Origin: Macropodus opercularis
Taxonomy: Eukaryota > Chordata > Actinopteri > Anabantiformes > Osphronemidae
Assembly: GCA_030770545.1 (NCBI GenBank)
Contig: CM061100.1
Coordinates: 15,391,576 to 15,455,575, forward strand
Direction: 5' to 3'
DNA: 64,000 nucleotides
Part shown: positions 1 to 10,507 of the stretch, one piece after another
How the letters are laid out: each line of letters begins with the position of its first letter
Position numbering within the stretch: the stretch's first letter is position 1
Position numbers and translations under genes: made by a program
Notes under the pieces: model-generated
Told to the model about the DNA's origin: nothing
Seen by the model: only the letters and a program-made list of their open reading frames with translations
Databases searched by the model: none

Positions 1-3000
1 CGCAGCTTTGAATTAATGAAGATTATTTTACTCAGTGGAAGTAAAACCTACCTACCTATCGTTCAGTGGCTTTATTTTGTGTAAACACACACACGCAGAA
101 GCTTCACTTTGGAGACTGGAGCTGGAGAATGAAAGATCTTGACGTTCGGCACAAAGTACGTCACAAATGATGTCAGATAGTTTGTGTGTTTGTCTCGCCG
201 GACACTTTTAAGTTGATAAATGAGTCCTTGTTACTGGTTCTGGTGCTGGTCAAGCACTGGAATCTGCCCTGGTCCTGAACCTTGACCCCCGTCAGCTGCA
301 GTGAGGCGTTTCCTCCGGAGATCTGATCCCGGAACAGTGACGTCCTGCCTGTGAAGCGCTGGTCCTGGTTTGTGAGCTGGTCTCGGTAGTCATGGCAGGA
401 GTGGACATGAAGGTCACATCAAGGTCAGCGTCTCCCTGAAAGCTGCACGGTAGCGCGCATGTTTCCATGGCAACACACGACGCAAACATTCATACAGAAT
501 TAGATGATTGAATTATTTAGAGGTTTTAAATATTCATTAGGTGAGGATCCTATAGCTGATTTAGTTCTACTTGAGTATTTCTTCGCTTTCTTGTTTCACT
601 GTGATCATTTAGTCGACAGTTCACCCAGTGTAAAATTGAAAAGCTGCTTTCTGTCGTGTGAAACAGGCCTCATGGAGTTTGTGTTGTGCAAATCGCTGTA
701 TTTTTGGTTTTGAAGTGTCAAACGCTTTTAGTTCTTTTACGCAGCATAAAAATCTTCCCATTGTCACTTACGTTGATGCTGTAATGAAACGTCTGTTTAT
801 TATAAATAAAACTTGTGTTAATGAAACCAGCTCAGAAATAGACGGCGTCGTCTGCTCTAAACGCTCGGCACCAAATGGAATCCGATTCAGTTCATTTCAC
901 TTTTTCATGTGTTTTTCTTGCTGGTTTTTAATATTTTTCTCGTTATGGGGGTTTGTGTGTTTCATAATCAGGCGATGTCCGTGACTCACACATCCAGCAG
1001 ACAAAGAACGGGCCTGGCTCTGATTATCCGGTCCGCACAGCCGTCCGTGAGCAGGTCCGTTCTAAACAGAACCATCGTGTTTCTCTACAGATGTGACGTC
1101 GTTGAGGTGCGTCCAGATCAGATGCGTCATGGATGAACATGTTCCAGTTAACGGAGGGCTGGGACCAAGTCCCCGACGCCGCTGGAGGAAGAGACCTACT
1201 GGGAGGAGGAAGAGCGTTTTTCTATTGGCTGGGATCGGTAGGAGAATTTCTCTAGTATGTTATTACCAGTAATGAGTGCGTCGCCTTCGCTGTGATCTTT
1301 AATACGCGCAGGCGTAATGATGACACGTTGGGGTCCAGTCTCTGACGATGATGTTACACACATTGCTCTAAACCGAGTCTCTAGGTGGAGACGCAGCGTA
1401 GTTAGTTGATAGCAGTTTAAACCAGGTAGTGGTTTGCTGACGCATCAATATGTGACGTGTCTAATGTGAATATTTGACGCTGGCTTGATTCTCGTTGCGT
1501 CTCTCGGGGCAGGACGAGCGTGTCCTGGAGGGATTCCTTCAGACATCGGGGTCGGAGTAAACCTCCGGCTGGTCGCCTCCTCTCAGACCTACCTGATCCC
1601 GCAAGAGTCCAGAACCACAGGACGGAACCGACCAGTGAGAACTGGGTGAGACTGGGTCTGCTCATGTCAGGTTAGTCCTCAGTTCAATAAAGATTTCGGT
1701 TTCCTCCAGATCATCGTTAGGTGCGACGGTCTCCCCAGAACCGTGACACTGAGCGGATGCTCGTGAGCAGGGAGGGAACCAACTGGATCCGATCCGTCAC
1801 TGACCTCACGCAAACCGATTACTTGCGTTTGTTTTATTGTAGTTTTCTCTACATTTAGACTAAATTAGTAAAAACACAAAGTGGAACGGTTTTCTTCACG
1901 TCACTTAATTTTCCTAAGGTACATGTGGAGTGAGCTGACACCTTTCAAAATAAAGCTGTGATGATGCTTTATTAGCTCACAAATGATCTAGAAGATTTAA
2001 TGATTTGATTGTGTTATAACAACCTTAATGACCTGAAGACCTCAAGTTACTGTTGGTACCAGCACCACGGCGGCAGACACAGGGAAGGAGAGCTTCATTT
2101 AACATCAACTGTCGTTTCAGTCTTGCACGTTACAGGTAAAAGTCCAGGTTCACGTCCAGAGTCCAGGACTTGCTTCTTGACCCGGAATCCACAGAGACCA
2201 GTAAATGTCTAGATCTGATCCAGGAGATTCTCTCGATGTTTGTCTCTGTTTGTGTGGAAGGAGGAGGGAACGACATCTGTTTCCATTGACGCGGCTCAGT
2301 CCGTCCACTACTGGCTCAAGGTGTACGGATACGCGTCGGTTCCTAAAGGTGAGGTAACGACAACAACAGCGATGCTTTACGCACGGTCACGTACTCTACG
2401 CGTCCACGGCTTCTTTGCACGGGGTAGATTAGAGCCGATTCCTGAGGGCCTTTCACTGGCTGCAGGGTCTCCTCAGAGGAGGACGGATCGCTGCTGGCTC
2501 ATCCAAAAACCAGAGGCGAGCGTTAATCTACACACGAACGCACACAGTTCACTTCCTGTCCTAGAGAAATGGCGCCAACGTTTACTTATGTCGGTTATTT
2601 ATATGCTCATTTTCATATTAGAAATCAATCAGATATCAGTAGAATTAATAGAGGTGACAAGTCACGTTAAACACTCACACTGTACATGATCCTATTTAAC
2701 CTGTGTGTTTCTAATATAAATGCACAGACGAGTTTTAGGTCACGTCATTGTGATGTTTGTGTCTTTACCCTGCAGGCCAAGAAAGTTCTACACCGGGCAG
2801 CACAACGAGAGCCGCTGCTACGTTCTGCACCAGGACGAGAAAAGCCAAAGCCCCACTGAGAACGTAGCACCAAGAACCGACGCCAGAAAACCTACACGGT
2901 TTGTCAGACGCTGCAGCAAACTGCGCTTACGTGACACTGACCCACAGGGAGTTTGAGGACAGGCTGAGCGAAGGATGGCGCTCATACACACTCTAGTGTG

Positions 3001-3025
3001 TTACTGTGGCGCTGATTACTGTACA
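1..3025. other. unrecognised non-coding DNA (unit 1)
   Basis: Only short open frames without convincing homology. The best exon-like piece is ~2776-2956: it follows a pyrimidine-rich CCCTGCAG acceptor-like site and stays open for about 60 codons, but I recognise no family. A CAG|GTAAAA donor-like site lies at ~2133-2140. The equivalent stretch in unit 2 is 30171-33195. Confidence 0.5.
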
Positions 3026-3029
3026 ACAA

Positions 3030-3695
3030 AGGAGCAACCCCCTCCTCCCCCACACTGAGCTCTCTGCCTTCCTCACATTGAGGGAGGTGGAGTCATTTCA
3101 ACGCTGCAGAACAAAGTGAAGAGTTGCCTGAATCAACTGAAACACACCTGGAAACCGTGACTATGCAGCACTGTTCAGAAACACATACGCGTCTGTCCAG
3201 CCAGTCGACGATAGGAACCTGAAGCTGAGTGTTAGAAACGATGTTTGAATGGTAGTGATGCAAACAGAGTCGCTACACAGGCCCTGAATAAAATACTAGC
3301 AACCACAGACATCGGCCAAACTAAGGAGTCGATGCCCCGGAGGAGCAGCAGAACCAGCGTCTGCTCAACCAACGTGACGGACGGCGGACGCAGCGGCTCA
3401 GCTGAAGCCTGAACATTCTACCCATGCGCTGCTACGCAGACACGTCCACGTGTTGGTTCTGCTTTTAAGTTTGAGGAAGTGCACACACAGTAACATGCTA
3501 TAAATGACACTGACTGTGTTTCTGGACTTTATTGATTTGTATCTATTATTGGAAATTCTATCAAATGTACGGTTTACCAAAAAAAAGCAGCAACATGACA
3601 AAGTCTCCCTCAGCAAACTGTTGGACCGACTCACGTTTGTTAATGTGTTCAGGAATTTATCCGGTTTAATCAACTTACAGATGACACCGGTACAG
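3030..3695 (+). repeat. duplicated block A (unit 1)
   Basis: This ~0.65-kb block is a diverged paralogue of 15250-15862. Shared landmarks in the same order include GTCATTTCAACGCTGCAG, the tract around GAGTTGCCTGAATCAACTG, the tract ending GGAGTCGATGCCCCGGAG, and the AAAGTCTCCCTCAGCAAACT segment. Its left end (3030-3092) resembles a single diverged copy of the 92-bp minisatellite unit that is amplified next to the other copy. No gene is recognised in it. Confidence 0.85.
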
Positions 3696-4206
3696 TTGAG
3701 GATGGGGGTTTAGTCTGTTTTATTTTTACAGTTTTGCTACGACCTGATACAGGTTAAGATGCAATTTATTGAATCTCTTACTGGTGGGTGGAGGTTTCAA
3801 AAATCAAAGGAGCTTAACATGAACATGTAGCATTCGGTCTACTCTGGCTGAATGTTTCTAGCTAACAGACATTGACCTCAGGGGAAGGAGAGCTAGCACG
3901 CTTGCTCTTTCTTTGCCGTATGACAACCACGCTTTCTCTGCAAACCAGAAGGTGCGTAAAAGGCACGACAGGGTTACTCCCAAACCCAGCCAACACACAT
4001 AGAGACGCCTTCACACACACGCTACACGCACAACCTCACACACAAGCAGCAGAGAGAGAGTCCCAAGAGCACCGACGCAGGGAGAAAGTGGACGTCCTCC
4101 GAAGAAAGAGCTGGGGTTGAAACCCGGGTAAGACGGCAGCGAAGGGGCCTGGATCCGGTGCCGCCGCCGTGTCCGAACAGAACAAACGAACCGCTGGAAT
4201 GGATCG
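3696..4206. other. spacer with no recognised gene (unit 1; unit 2 = 33866-34376)
   Basis: Contains short CA-rich stretches (~4010-4045) and open frames without homology. Frames running through here on the minus strand are read-through of the ARF relic after its lost stop codon. Confidence 0.5.
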
Positions 4207-4645
4207 TTTCTGGTCCTTCAGCTGGTCGGACAGCCGGGCGCAGGTGGCCTGGATGTACCAGCCGCGCTGGCGGAGGGCACGCAAACCCAGCTCGTCTGTG
4301 ACCTCTGCAGCATTCATAGCGTTGGGCAGATGCTGGGAGGGGAAACTGAAATGTATCGAGCTGGTTCCGAAAACTCACGTCAGTGAAGGTGCTAAACGTC
4401 ACGTGTATGCGCCAAAGAAACAAATGCGACCTCACCTGTTTATTTGCCAACACGAGCAGCGCAGCGTCTCCGAGTTGGTCGTCGGCGAACATGCTGGACG
4501 GCTCCTCGCCTCGTTCACTCGCTCTCTGCCGTTGCTGAGCCCGAGAACCAAAACACAGCATTTACAGCATTAAAACCTGTGACCAGGGATGAACAAAGGT
4601 TTACCTGAACAGTCCATTCCAACAAAAACGATCCCTCTCAGGTTG
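4207..4645 (-). pseudogene. ARF-family small GTPase pseudogene, intron-containing (unit 1)
   Basis: Minus-strand relic of an ADP-ribosylation factor, the Ras-like GTPase that recruits coats at Golgi membranes. One exon-like segment (4436-4534) starts after a CAG acceptor, encodes ERVNEA and, one frame over, FADDQLGDAALLVLANKQ, and ends in a GTGAGG donor. The next (4207-4332) follows a polypyrimidine CCCTCCCAG and encodes LPNAMNAAEVTDELGL, then RGWYIQATCA, then LSDQLKDQK. A P-loop-like stretch, VGMDCSGK, lies near 4600-4645. Defects visible: a frameshift in the first segment, His in place of Asp in the NKxD guanine-binding motif, loss of about 11 residues before the C-terminal helix with Trp changed to Arg, and a CGA codon where ARF proteins stop. 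The switch regions are absent. Retained splice sites argue for a duplicated copy rather than a retrocopy. The C-terminal wording is closest to ARF1/ARF3. Confidence 0.8.
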
Positions 4646-5689
4646 AAAGCTGTGGAAATAATTATATGCAAATGACTCCTGCTGCTTAATAATTCGCTTC
4701 TCTGGATAAAAGCCACATCCTCATATTCATGCCCACGCGGAGACGTCAGACTCCCAGTGAACCACACAGAATCCAACTGCTGGACAGTAACAACTCTCTT
4801 CAATCCTCAAGGCTGAGGACAAATGAGACACGAGGATGTTTCACACTGTCTGTTAATGTACAGCTGGTAGATGGTTCATCGTCCCTTGACATTTTCTGAC
4901 ACACTTGCAACGGTGCCGGTATTTTTGGCCATGTCTGTACATGTTCAGCCTGGAATTTAGCTGCAGTTTCATCATCGTCGTCATGTCAGGAAAACACAGA
5001 TTGGCATAATGTGGACCTTTGACAACTGAATACTTCACCAGTCATGGCTTCACCAGCCTCAGCCTCATCCCTTAAGCACCGATGAGGACACCTATGGGCA
5101 GCAATGTTCACCAACACCAGCTACCACCCCCACCCCTCCTCACCTTCAGTGTTCTGGAGGTAGTGGCGCCACAGCGCCCACACTGTGAAGCTGATGTTCT
5201 TGTATTCACAGTTTCAACATTAAGCTGAAGTTACATGATGCAAAATAATAGAGTATCATTAGATGGGTTGAACACCAGCCTTGTACTTCAACCGCACTTA
5301 AGCTTGTGTTGGGCCTCTACCACTAGGCACAGTAGCAGACTAACCATATGCTGCTGGGAGAATTTTCTGATATATTTAGCTACTTCGTGCTTTTTAGATA
5401 AATGAATATGCTCGTATATAATTTTAAAAGTCAGATGTTGAGTTGTTGGTAGTTGGTAGATTAAAGCAGACGTTAGTAACCAACCCAATGGAGCTTTGCC
5501 TGCTCCACTGTTTCATTTCATTATCATCTCAGATTTCCTTCATTACTCTGGTGACCCTTAGAGGCTACACTCATTCGGTAGCAGCTGCTTCTTCTTGAAT
5601 GTCTCCATCTAGAGTCTAAATCTATACAACTGGAACCTGAAGTTTAGTCCGGTTAAATATTTACAGGTGTTTCTACCTGCCAGTTCTGT
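4646..5689. other. spacer with copy-specific 18-bp indel (unit 1)
   Basis: No gene recognised. Bases 4845-4862 are absent from unit 2, where the flanks join at about 35014/35015. The unit-2 equivalent is 34816-35841. Confidence 0.6.
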
Positions 5690-6033
5690 CCTGGACTGTC
5701 CACTGGACTCTGTGGAGGAGGTGGATGAGAGGAGCTGACATCCATCATGGACAATGCTTCTCACCCACTGCATCAACTGTGGAGGCTCTGAGCAGCTCCT
5801 TCAGCACTAGACTGATGCATCTCCAGTGTAGGCAGGAGCGGTGCCGCAGATCCTTCATTCCCACGGCTGTTAGACCCTACAACCAATCAGTCTAACAGCC
5901 CCACTACACACACTCTCTCTGTTTTATATTTTTGCACCGTTGCTCCACCGATCCTTTGTCATCCCTGGCAGCTGCTGTAACAATTACATTTCCCAAGTGT
6001 GGGACCAATAAAGGGTTAGCTTATCTTATCTTA
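5690..6033 (+). mobile_element. non-LTR retrotransposon 3' end (unit 1)
   Basis: Degenerate C-terminus of a fish LINE reverse-transcriptase ORF followed by its 3' tail. Across shifted frames it reads MDNASHPLHQLWRL, then SFPRL near the usual RRSFLP-type ending. It is followed by GGGACCAATAAAGG and a terminal (TTATC)n run at ~6018-6033, the typical target-primed reverse-transcription tail. It is 5'-truncated. The family cannot be fixed without a library; a Rex/L2-like LINE is plausible. Confidence 0.6.
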
Positions 6034-7052
6034 CCTGTGGCGGCATGAAACCAAACACAGCAGCAGAAATGAAAAAGCAGACTCTTTGATAATGGGCTAG
6101 ACATTATTTGTTGTCCAGTGGCCATTGAAACGTTGGGGAAAAAAATAGTCAAAGACAGTTTTACAGTACATTACAACTGTATCCACATGACTGACCCTAA
6201 AGAGAGTAACAGGACAGAACAGCATTAAAACAAGCCATTTCATGCTCGTTTCTGGGCCACGTGTTTGAACAGGCCGCTGTACAAGCGCTACCATCAAAGA
6301 GCAGCACATCCTCCCAGTCCCAAATAAGCATTAACTTGTGCTTCTCAGATGGAGGAACCAGCCCCATAGGTTTACTCACAGCCAGTGATCCTGAACCTGC
6401 AGCTTGGGACACGGCTGCAGACGCCACACAGACCTTAGAACCGTCCGCGAAGGAGGACGTGCAGTCTGGTGGACTGGCGTCAGGAGGCACTTCTCCATCC
6501 TGGTTCTGCACAGCGGGTTCCAGATCCGTCAGGGGAGACGGGAGCACACGGAGAGAACCAAACAACACGAGTTGTTACAGCTTCTGAACTGCAAACCTCA
6601 GGTTCATGGTGCTCCTTTCAGCCCGTGCAGACTCTGGCCAATCAGTCCTCACATGTACATCCTGGCCCCATAGCAACATGTATGTTGACACAAACATTCT
6701 AAAAACCTTTAGGCAACAAACAGCGGCAGAGAGAGGTAGGAATTTTTACAGCTCTGCTAAAAACGTGCATTTCCTTGTATTTTGTGTTCAGTTCACCCTA
6801 ATTGTGTTTAGGAAGATGTTAAGTGACTTTAGCTGCGTAGTTTGAGTCAGTGACTGTAGATCAGCCTAGATGTGCTTTTACTGGAGTCAGCTATAGACCA
6901 TAGACGCTGGTTGTACAGGTTTAAAGTTAACACGCGGCTTCACAGCAGGGACATTTAACCTTCAATACATTGACACATTTGGTTCTGGACGGGTGAGAGG
7001 TTTTAAGGGAGGCCTGAGAGTCGACAGCTGTGTAAAGCTCTCGGTGGCAGGA
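6034..7052. other. spacer with one possible minus-strand exon (unit 1; unit 2 = 36186-37204)
   Basis: On the minus strand ~6380-6530 is open and acid/Ser/Pro-rich (contains LEPAVQNQDGEVPPDASPP) and ends at a good GTGAGT donor (6374-6379). I do not recognise the protein and see no partner exons, so this may be a gene relic or chance. The rest shows nothing. Confidence 0.3.
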
Positions 7053-7153
7053 GCTAACGGTTAGCATCGCTGTATGCTAACGGTTAGCATCGCTGTATGC
7101 TAACGGTTAGCATCGCTGTATGCTAACGGTTAGCATCGCTGTATGCTAACGGT
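7053..7153. repeat. 23-bp palindromic tandem repeat (unit 1)
   Basis: Four and a half copies of a 23-bp unit, each holding the perfect 13-nt palindrome GCTAACGGTTAGC, separated by ATCGCTGTAT. Just downstream (7185-7212) are inverted, degenerate forms (CGATGCTAGCCGTTAGCAC), giving fold-back potential. Confidence 0.95.
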
Positions 7154-8217
7154 TCTTATGCTAAAGGTGAGCGCCTACATGGCGATGCTAGCCGTTAGCA
7201 CGCCGATGCTAAGTGAAGGTTCGGTACCGTGGTCAGCTGCAGAGACACCTGCTCCTCTGCCCCACTCTCCCCTCTGAGAGGTTCCTCCTCTGGGGAATCG
7301 ACCACGGCCTCCGCTTCTCTGGCAGAACGAACACGTCCAGACCAAGTCACGCAGTCAAGTCCACGACACTCTCCGCAGACAGGAAGCGTTGCTATGGCGA
7401 CGCTTTGTTAGGTCCAGGCCTCTTCCCCTGGTCTCTGGTCTGCACAAGTATAATGAGCTTGAACGATGATCTGTTATTGTGGGACTGTGTTGGTACGTGA
7501 ATAACGTTACGGTTCCTTATCATTACGCTGTGTGATACTCCTAGAAAGTAAACACGTAAATGGCTGCAGCCGCTTCACAGGCGTCACACGTTAGATTCCC
7601 TGTCACACGCTGCTGTTCCTGTGACGCAGCCAGAGCTGAATTAATTGGGTTTAGTTACTGTAAGTTAATGGTACGAACTGGGTTTGGGGAGCGAACGTGA
7701 CGTCCACCTGCGCCAGAGGAAACACACGACAGCACAACGTTAGGAGCAGGTGGGAGCAAGGCCGTCAAAAGGGGAAAAGCAGGCTTCGATTCATTAAAGT
7801 CCCCAGAGTCAACGTCGCGTTACAGCACAACGACCCCTTGAAACACACGATGGCCAACATCTCAGAGAACAGCAGCGTGTTCCACTAACACTGACTACAG
7901 AGGCTGAGTGGAAGGTGCTCATGTTCCCCAGCCTGACGTATTGAACACGAGGTCACAGGTCAAACAACGCGCGACACCGAGGAGAAACGTTCTCACCGAG
8001 GTTTGCAAAGCAGCTGCTGCGCGAAACCTTCTGTGACACGTCAGCCTGCGTCCACCTAGAAAAGACTGCATCCGTGTGTTTCTGCCATTAAACACGGACC
8101 CAATGTGAAGCTCTGCTTGTTCATCCTGATTATTGGATTTGAAATTGAAAACACAATGTTTTCATGGTGTCACTGACATTTGATTCCAAAATAAACTTTA
8201 GTATTGTGTCATTACAG
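7154..8217. other. spacer, no gene recognised (unit 1; unit 2 = 37306-38369)
   Basis: Only short open frames. The last ~20 bases (TATTGTGTCATTACAG, ending 8217) form a good splice-acceptor-like sequence in front of the Glu/Lys-rich open frame. Confidence 0.5.
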
Positions 8218-8709
8218 ATGAGACAACGAGAAGAAAAGATAGAAAAGATGGAGGAACAAATGGAGAAAGAGGAAAAGAAGAAGGAGGACGTAGAGGAGGT
8301 AAAGGAGGAGGAGGTGGAAAATAGAAAAAAAAAGAGGGAGACAATAAAAAAGGAGAAAAGGGAAGAAAAGGACAAACTAAAGAGGGAGAAAAGAGAAAGG
8401 AAAAGAGAGGAAAAAGAGGAGAAAGAAAAAAGAAAGAGAGAGAAAAAGGAGGAGAAAGAAGAAAGAAAAAGGGAAAAAAGAGAAGAAAATGAGAAACTAA
8501 AGAAGCAGAAAGAGGAAGAGAAATTTAAAAACACTCTTCTAGAATTCATGAAAACGGAGAGAATTAAGCAAAGAAAATGGGAGGAAAAGAGATCTAAAAA
8601 TGTCAATTGTGAGTGGGAACTAAGAAAACAAAACATTTCACGTCCATTTAACATTAGATCTACAAACACATACGTAACAAATTATGTAAATTCTTGGGTT
8701 TTTGTTTAG
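8218..8709 (+). CDS. possible exon: Glu/Lys/Arg-rich coiled-coil open frame (unit 1)
   Basis: An uninterrupted frame opens right after an acceptor-like TCATTACAG at 8217 and runs to a stop at 8707-8709, about 163 codons. It starts MRQREEKIEKMEEQMEKEE. The first ~110 residues are almost only E, K and R and would form a long charged helix. The last ~50 (containing EFMKTERIKQRKWEEK and CEWELRKQN) are more complex, which argues slightly against pure low-complexity chance. The DNA is strongly purine-biased and lies directly against an all-purine minisatellite, so the frame could be a by-product of purine-rich DNA. No family recognised, no partner exons found, and unchanged in unit 2. It could also be a coiled-coil pseudoexon. 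Confidence 0.3.
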   Translation: MRQREEKIEKMEEQMEKEEKKKEDVEEVKEEEVENRKKKRETIKKEKREEKDKLKREKRERKREEKEEKEKRKREKKEEKEERKREKREENEKLKKQKEEEKFKNTLLEFMKTERIKQRKWEEKRSKNVNCEWELRKQNISRPFNIRSTNTYVTNYVNSWVFV

Positions 8710-10166
8710 GGTAAAGGGAAGGGAAAAGGGGAGGGTTAGGGAGGAGGAGAAGAAAGAAAAGGAGAGGGGGGGAGAAGGGGAGGGTTAGGGAGGAGGAGAA
8801 GAAAGAAAAGGAGAGGGTGGGGGGGAGAAGGGGAGGGAGAGGGAGGAGGAGAAGAAAGAAAAGGAGAGGGTGGGGGGGAGAAGGGGAGGGAGAGGGAGGA
8901 GGAGAAGAAAGAAAAGGAGAGGGTGGGGGGAGAAGGGGAGGGAGAGGGAGGAGGAGAAGAAAGAAAAGGAGAGGGTGGGGGGAGAAGGGGAGGGAGAGGG
9001 AGGAGGAGAAGAAAGAAAAGGAGAGGGTGGGGGGAGAAGGGGAGGGAGAGGGAGGAGGAGAAGAAAGAAAAGGAGAGGGTGGGGGGAGAAGGGGAGGGAG
9101 AGGGAGGAGGAGAAGAAAGAAAAGGAGAGGGTGGGGGGAGAAGGGGAGGGAGAGGGAGGAGGAGAAGAAAGAAAAGGAGAGGGTGGGGGGAGAAGGGGAG
9201 GGAGAGGGAGGAGGAGAAGAAAGAAAAGGAGAGGAGGGGAGGGAGAGGGAGGAGGAGAAGAAAGAAAGAAAATGAGAGGGGGGGAGAAGGGGAGGGAGAG
9301 GGAGGAGGAGAAGAAAGAAAAGGAGAGGAGGGGAGGGAGAGGGAGGAGGAGAAGAAAGAAAGAAAAGGAGAGGGGGGAGAAGGGGAGGGAGAGGGAGGAG
9401 GAGAAGAAAGAAAAGGAGAGGGGGGGAGAAGGGGAGGGTTAGGGAGGAGGAGAAGAAAGAAAAGGAGAGGGTGGGGGGGAGAAGGGGAGGGAGAGGGAGG
9501 AGGAGAAGAAAGAAAAGGAGAGGGTGGGGGGGAGAAGGGGAGGGAGAGGGAGGAGGAGAAGAAAGAAAAGGAGAGGGTGGGGGGAGAAGGGGAGGGAGAG
9601 GGAGGAGGAGAAGAAAGAAAAGGAGAGGGTGGGGGGAGAAGGGGAGGGAGAGGGAGGAGGAGAAGAAAGAAAAGGAGAGGGTGGGGGGAGAAGGGGAGGG
9701 AGAGGGAGGAGGAGAAGAAAGAAAAGGAGAGGGTGGGGGGGAGAAGGAGAGGGAGGAGGAGAAGAAAGAAAAGGAGAGGGTGGGGGGAGAAGGGGAGGGA
9801 GAGGGAGGAGGAGAAGAAAGAAAAGGAGAGGGTGGGGGGAGAAGGGGAGGGAGAGGGAGGAGGAGAAGAAAGAAAAGGAGAGGGTGGGGGGAGAAGGGGA
9901 GGGAGAGGGAGGAGGAGAAGAAAGAAAAGGAGAGGAGGGGAGGGAGAGGGAGGAGGAGAAGAAAGAAAGAAAATGAGAGGGGGGGAGAAGGGGAGGGAGA
10001 GGGAGGAGGAGAAGAAAGAAAAGGAGAGGAGGGGAGGGAGAGGGAGGAGGAGAAGAAAGAAAGAAAAGGAGAGGGGGGAGAAGGGGAGGGAGAGGGAGGA
10101 GGAGAAGAAAGAAAAGGAGAGGGGGGAGGAGAAGGTGAGGGGGAAGAAAAAGAAGGGGGGGGGGGG
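8710..10166 (+). repeat. 52/53-bp polypurine minisatellite with higher-order structure (unit 1)
   Basis: About 1.4 kb in which the plus strand is almost only A and G. The basic unit is 52 bp (53 when the G run is seven) and contains GGGTGGGGGGAGAAGGGGAG followed by GAGGAGAAGAAAGAAAAG. Variant units recur in the same order at a spacing near 654 bp (8817 vs 9471, 8870 vs 9524), showing a higher-order duplication. Units at the start of each block carry GGGTTAGGG. Multiple G runs suggest G-quadruplex and triplex potential. Long open frames on both strands here (Pro/Ser/Leu or Gly/Glu/Arg) are artefacts of composition. Confidence 0.97.
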
Positions 10167-10507
10167 TAAAGGGAGATGGGGGAGGAGGCACAAAAAGAGT
10201 GGAAAGAATAACCAGAGAGGGAGTAGGAGGAGCACAGGAGCAGCCTGACAGCCTGGGCCACTAAATGTCAAAGTAAGACACTAATGGTTTGTACTGTAAA
10301 TGTCTGTGGCAGCCACCTGACGACAACGTGACCAGCGGTGACGCCGCGACCGTCGTGACATGAACCTGTATTGATCCCACACTGGGGAAATGTCCACGTT
10401 ACAGCAGTGCAGCGAGAACAAAAGACTAAAGGGGCTCATGTACCATTTAAAAATGTAAAATAGAAAAGTATCCGTAAGTCGACTGAGTGACCACCGCTAC
10501 CGGCCGG
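10167..10507. other. spacer, nothing recognised (unit 1; unit 2 = 40319-40659)
   Basis: Ordinary mixed-composition DNA. A TATTGATCCCACA-type motif (~10369-10381) is reminiscent of fish repeat tails but is too short to assign. Confidence 0.4.

Noticed and set aside
2009..2212. CWYQHHGG segment resembling an immunoglobulin V-domain framework
   Set aside because: No second cysteine, J-like motif, leader exon or recombination signal; the match is a few residues only.
8130..8669. Minus-strand Phe/Ser-rich frame of 179 codons
   Set aside because: Mirror translation of the purine-rich Glu/Lys segment; no support.
8660..10271. Very long open frames (up to 533 codons) on both strands, rich in Pro/Ser/Leu or Gly/Glu/Arg
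   Set aside because: They are translations of the polypurine minisatellite. All frames stay open because A/G-only DNA has few stops in these phases; no domain or splice context. The same holds for 38812-40423.
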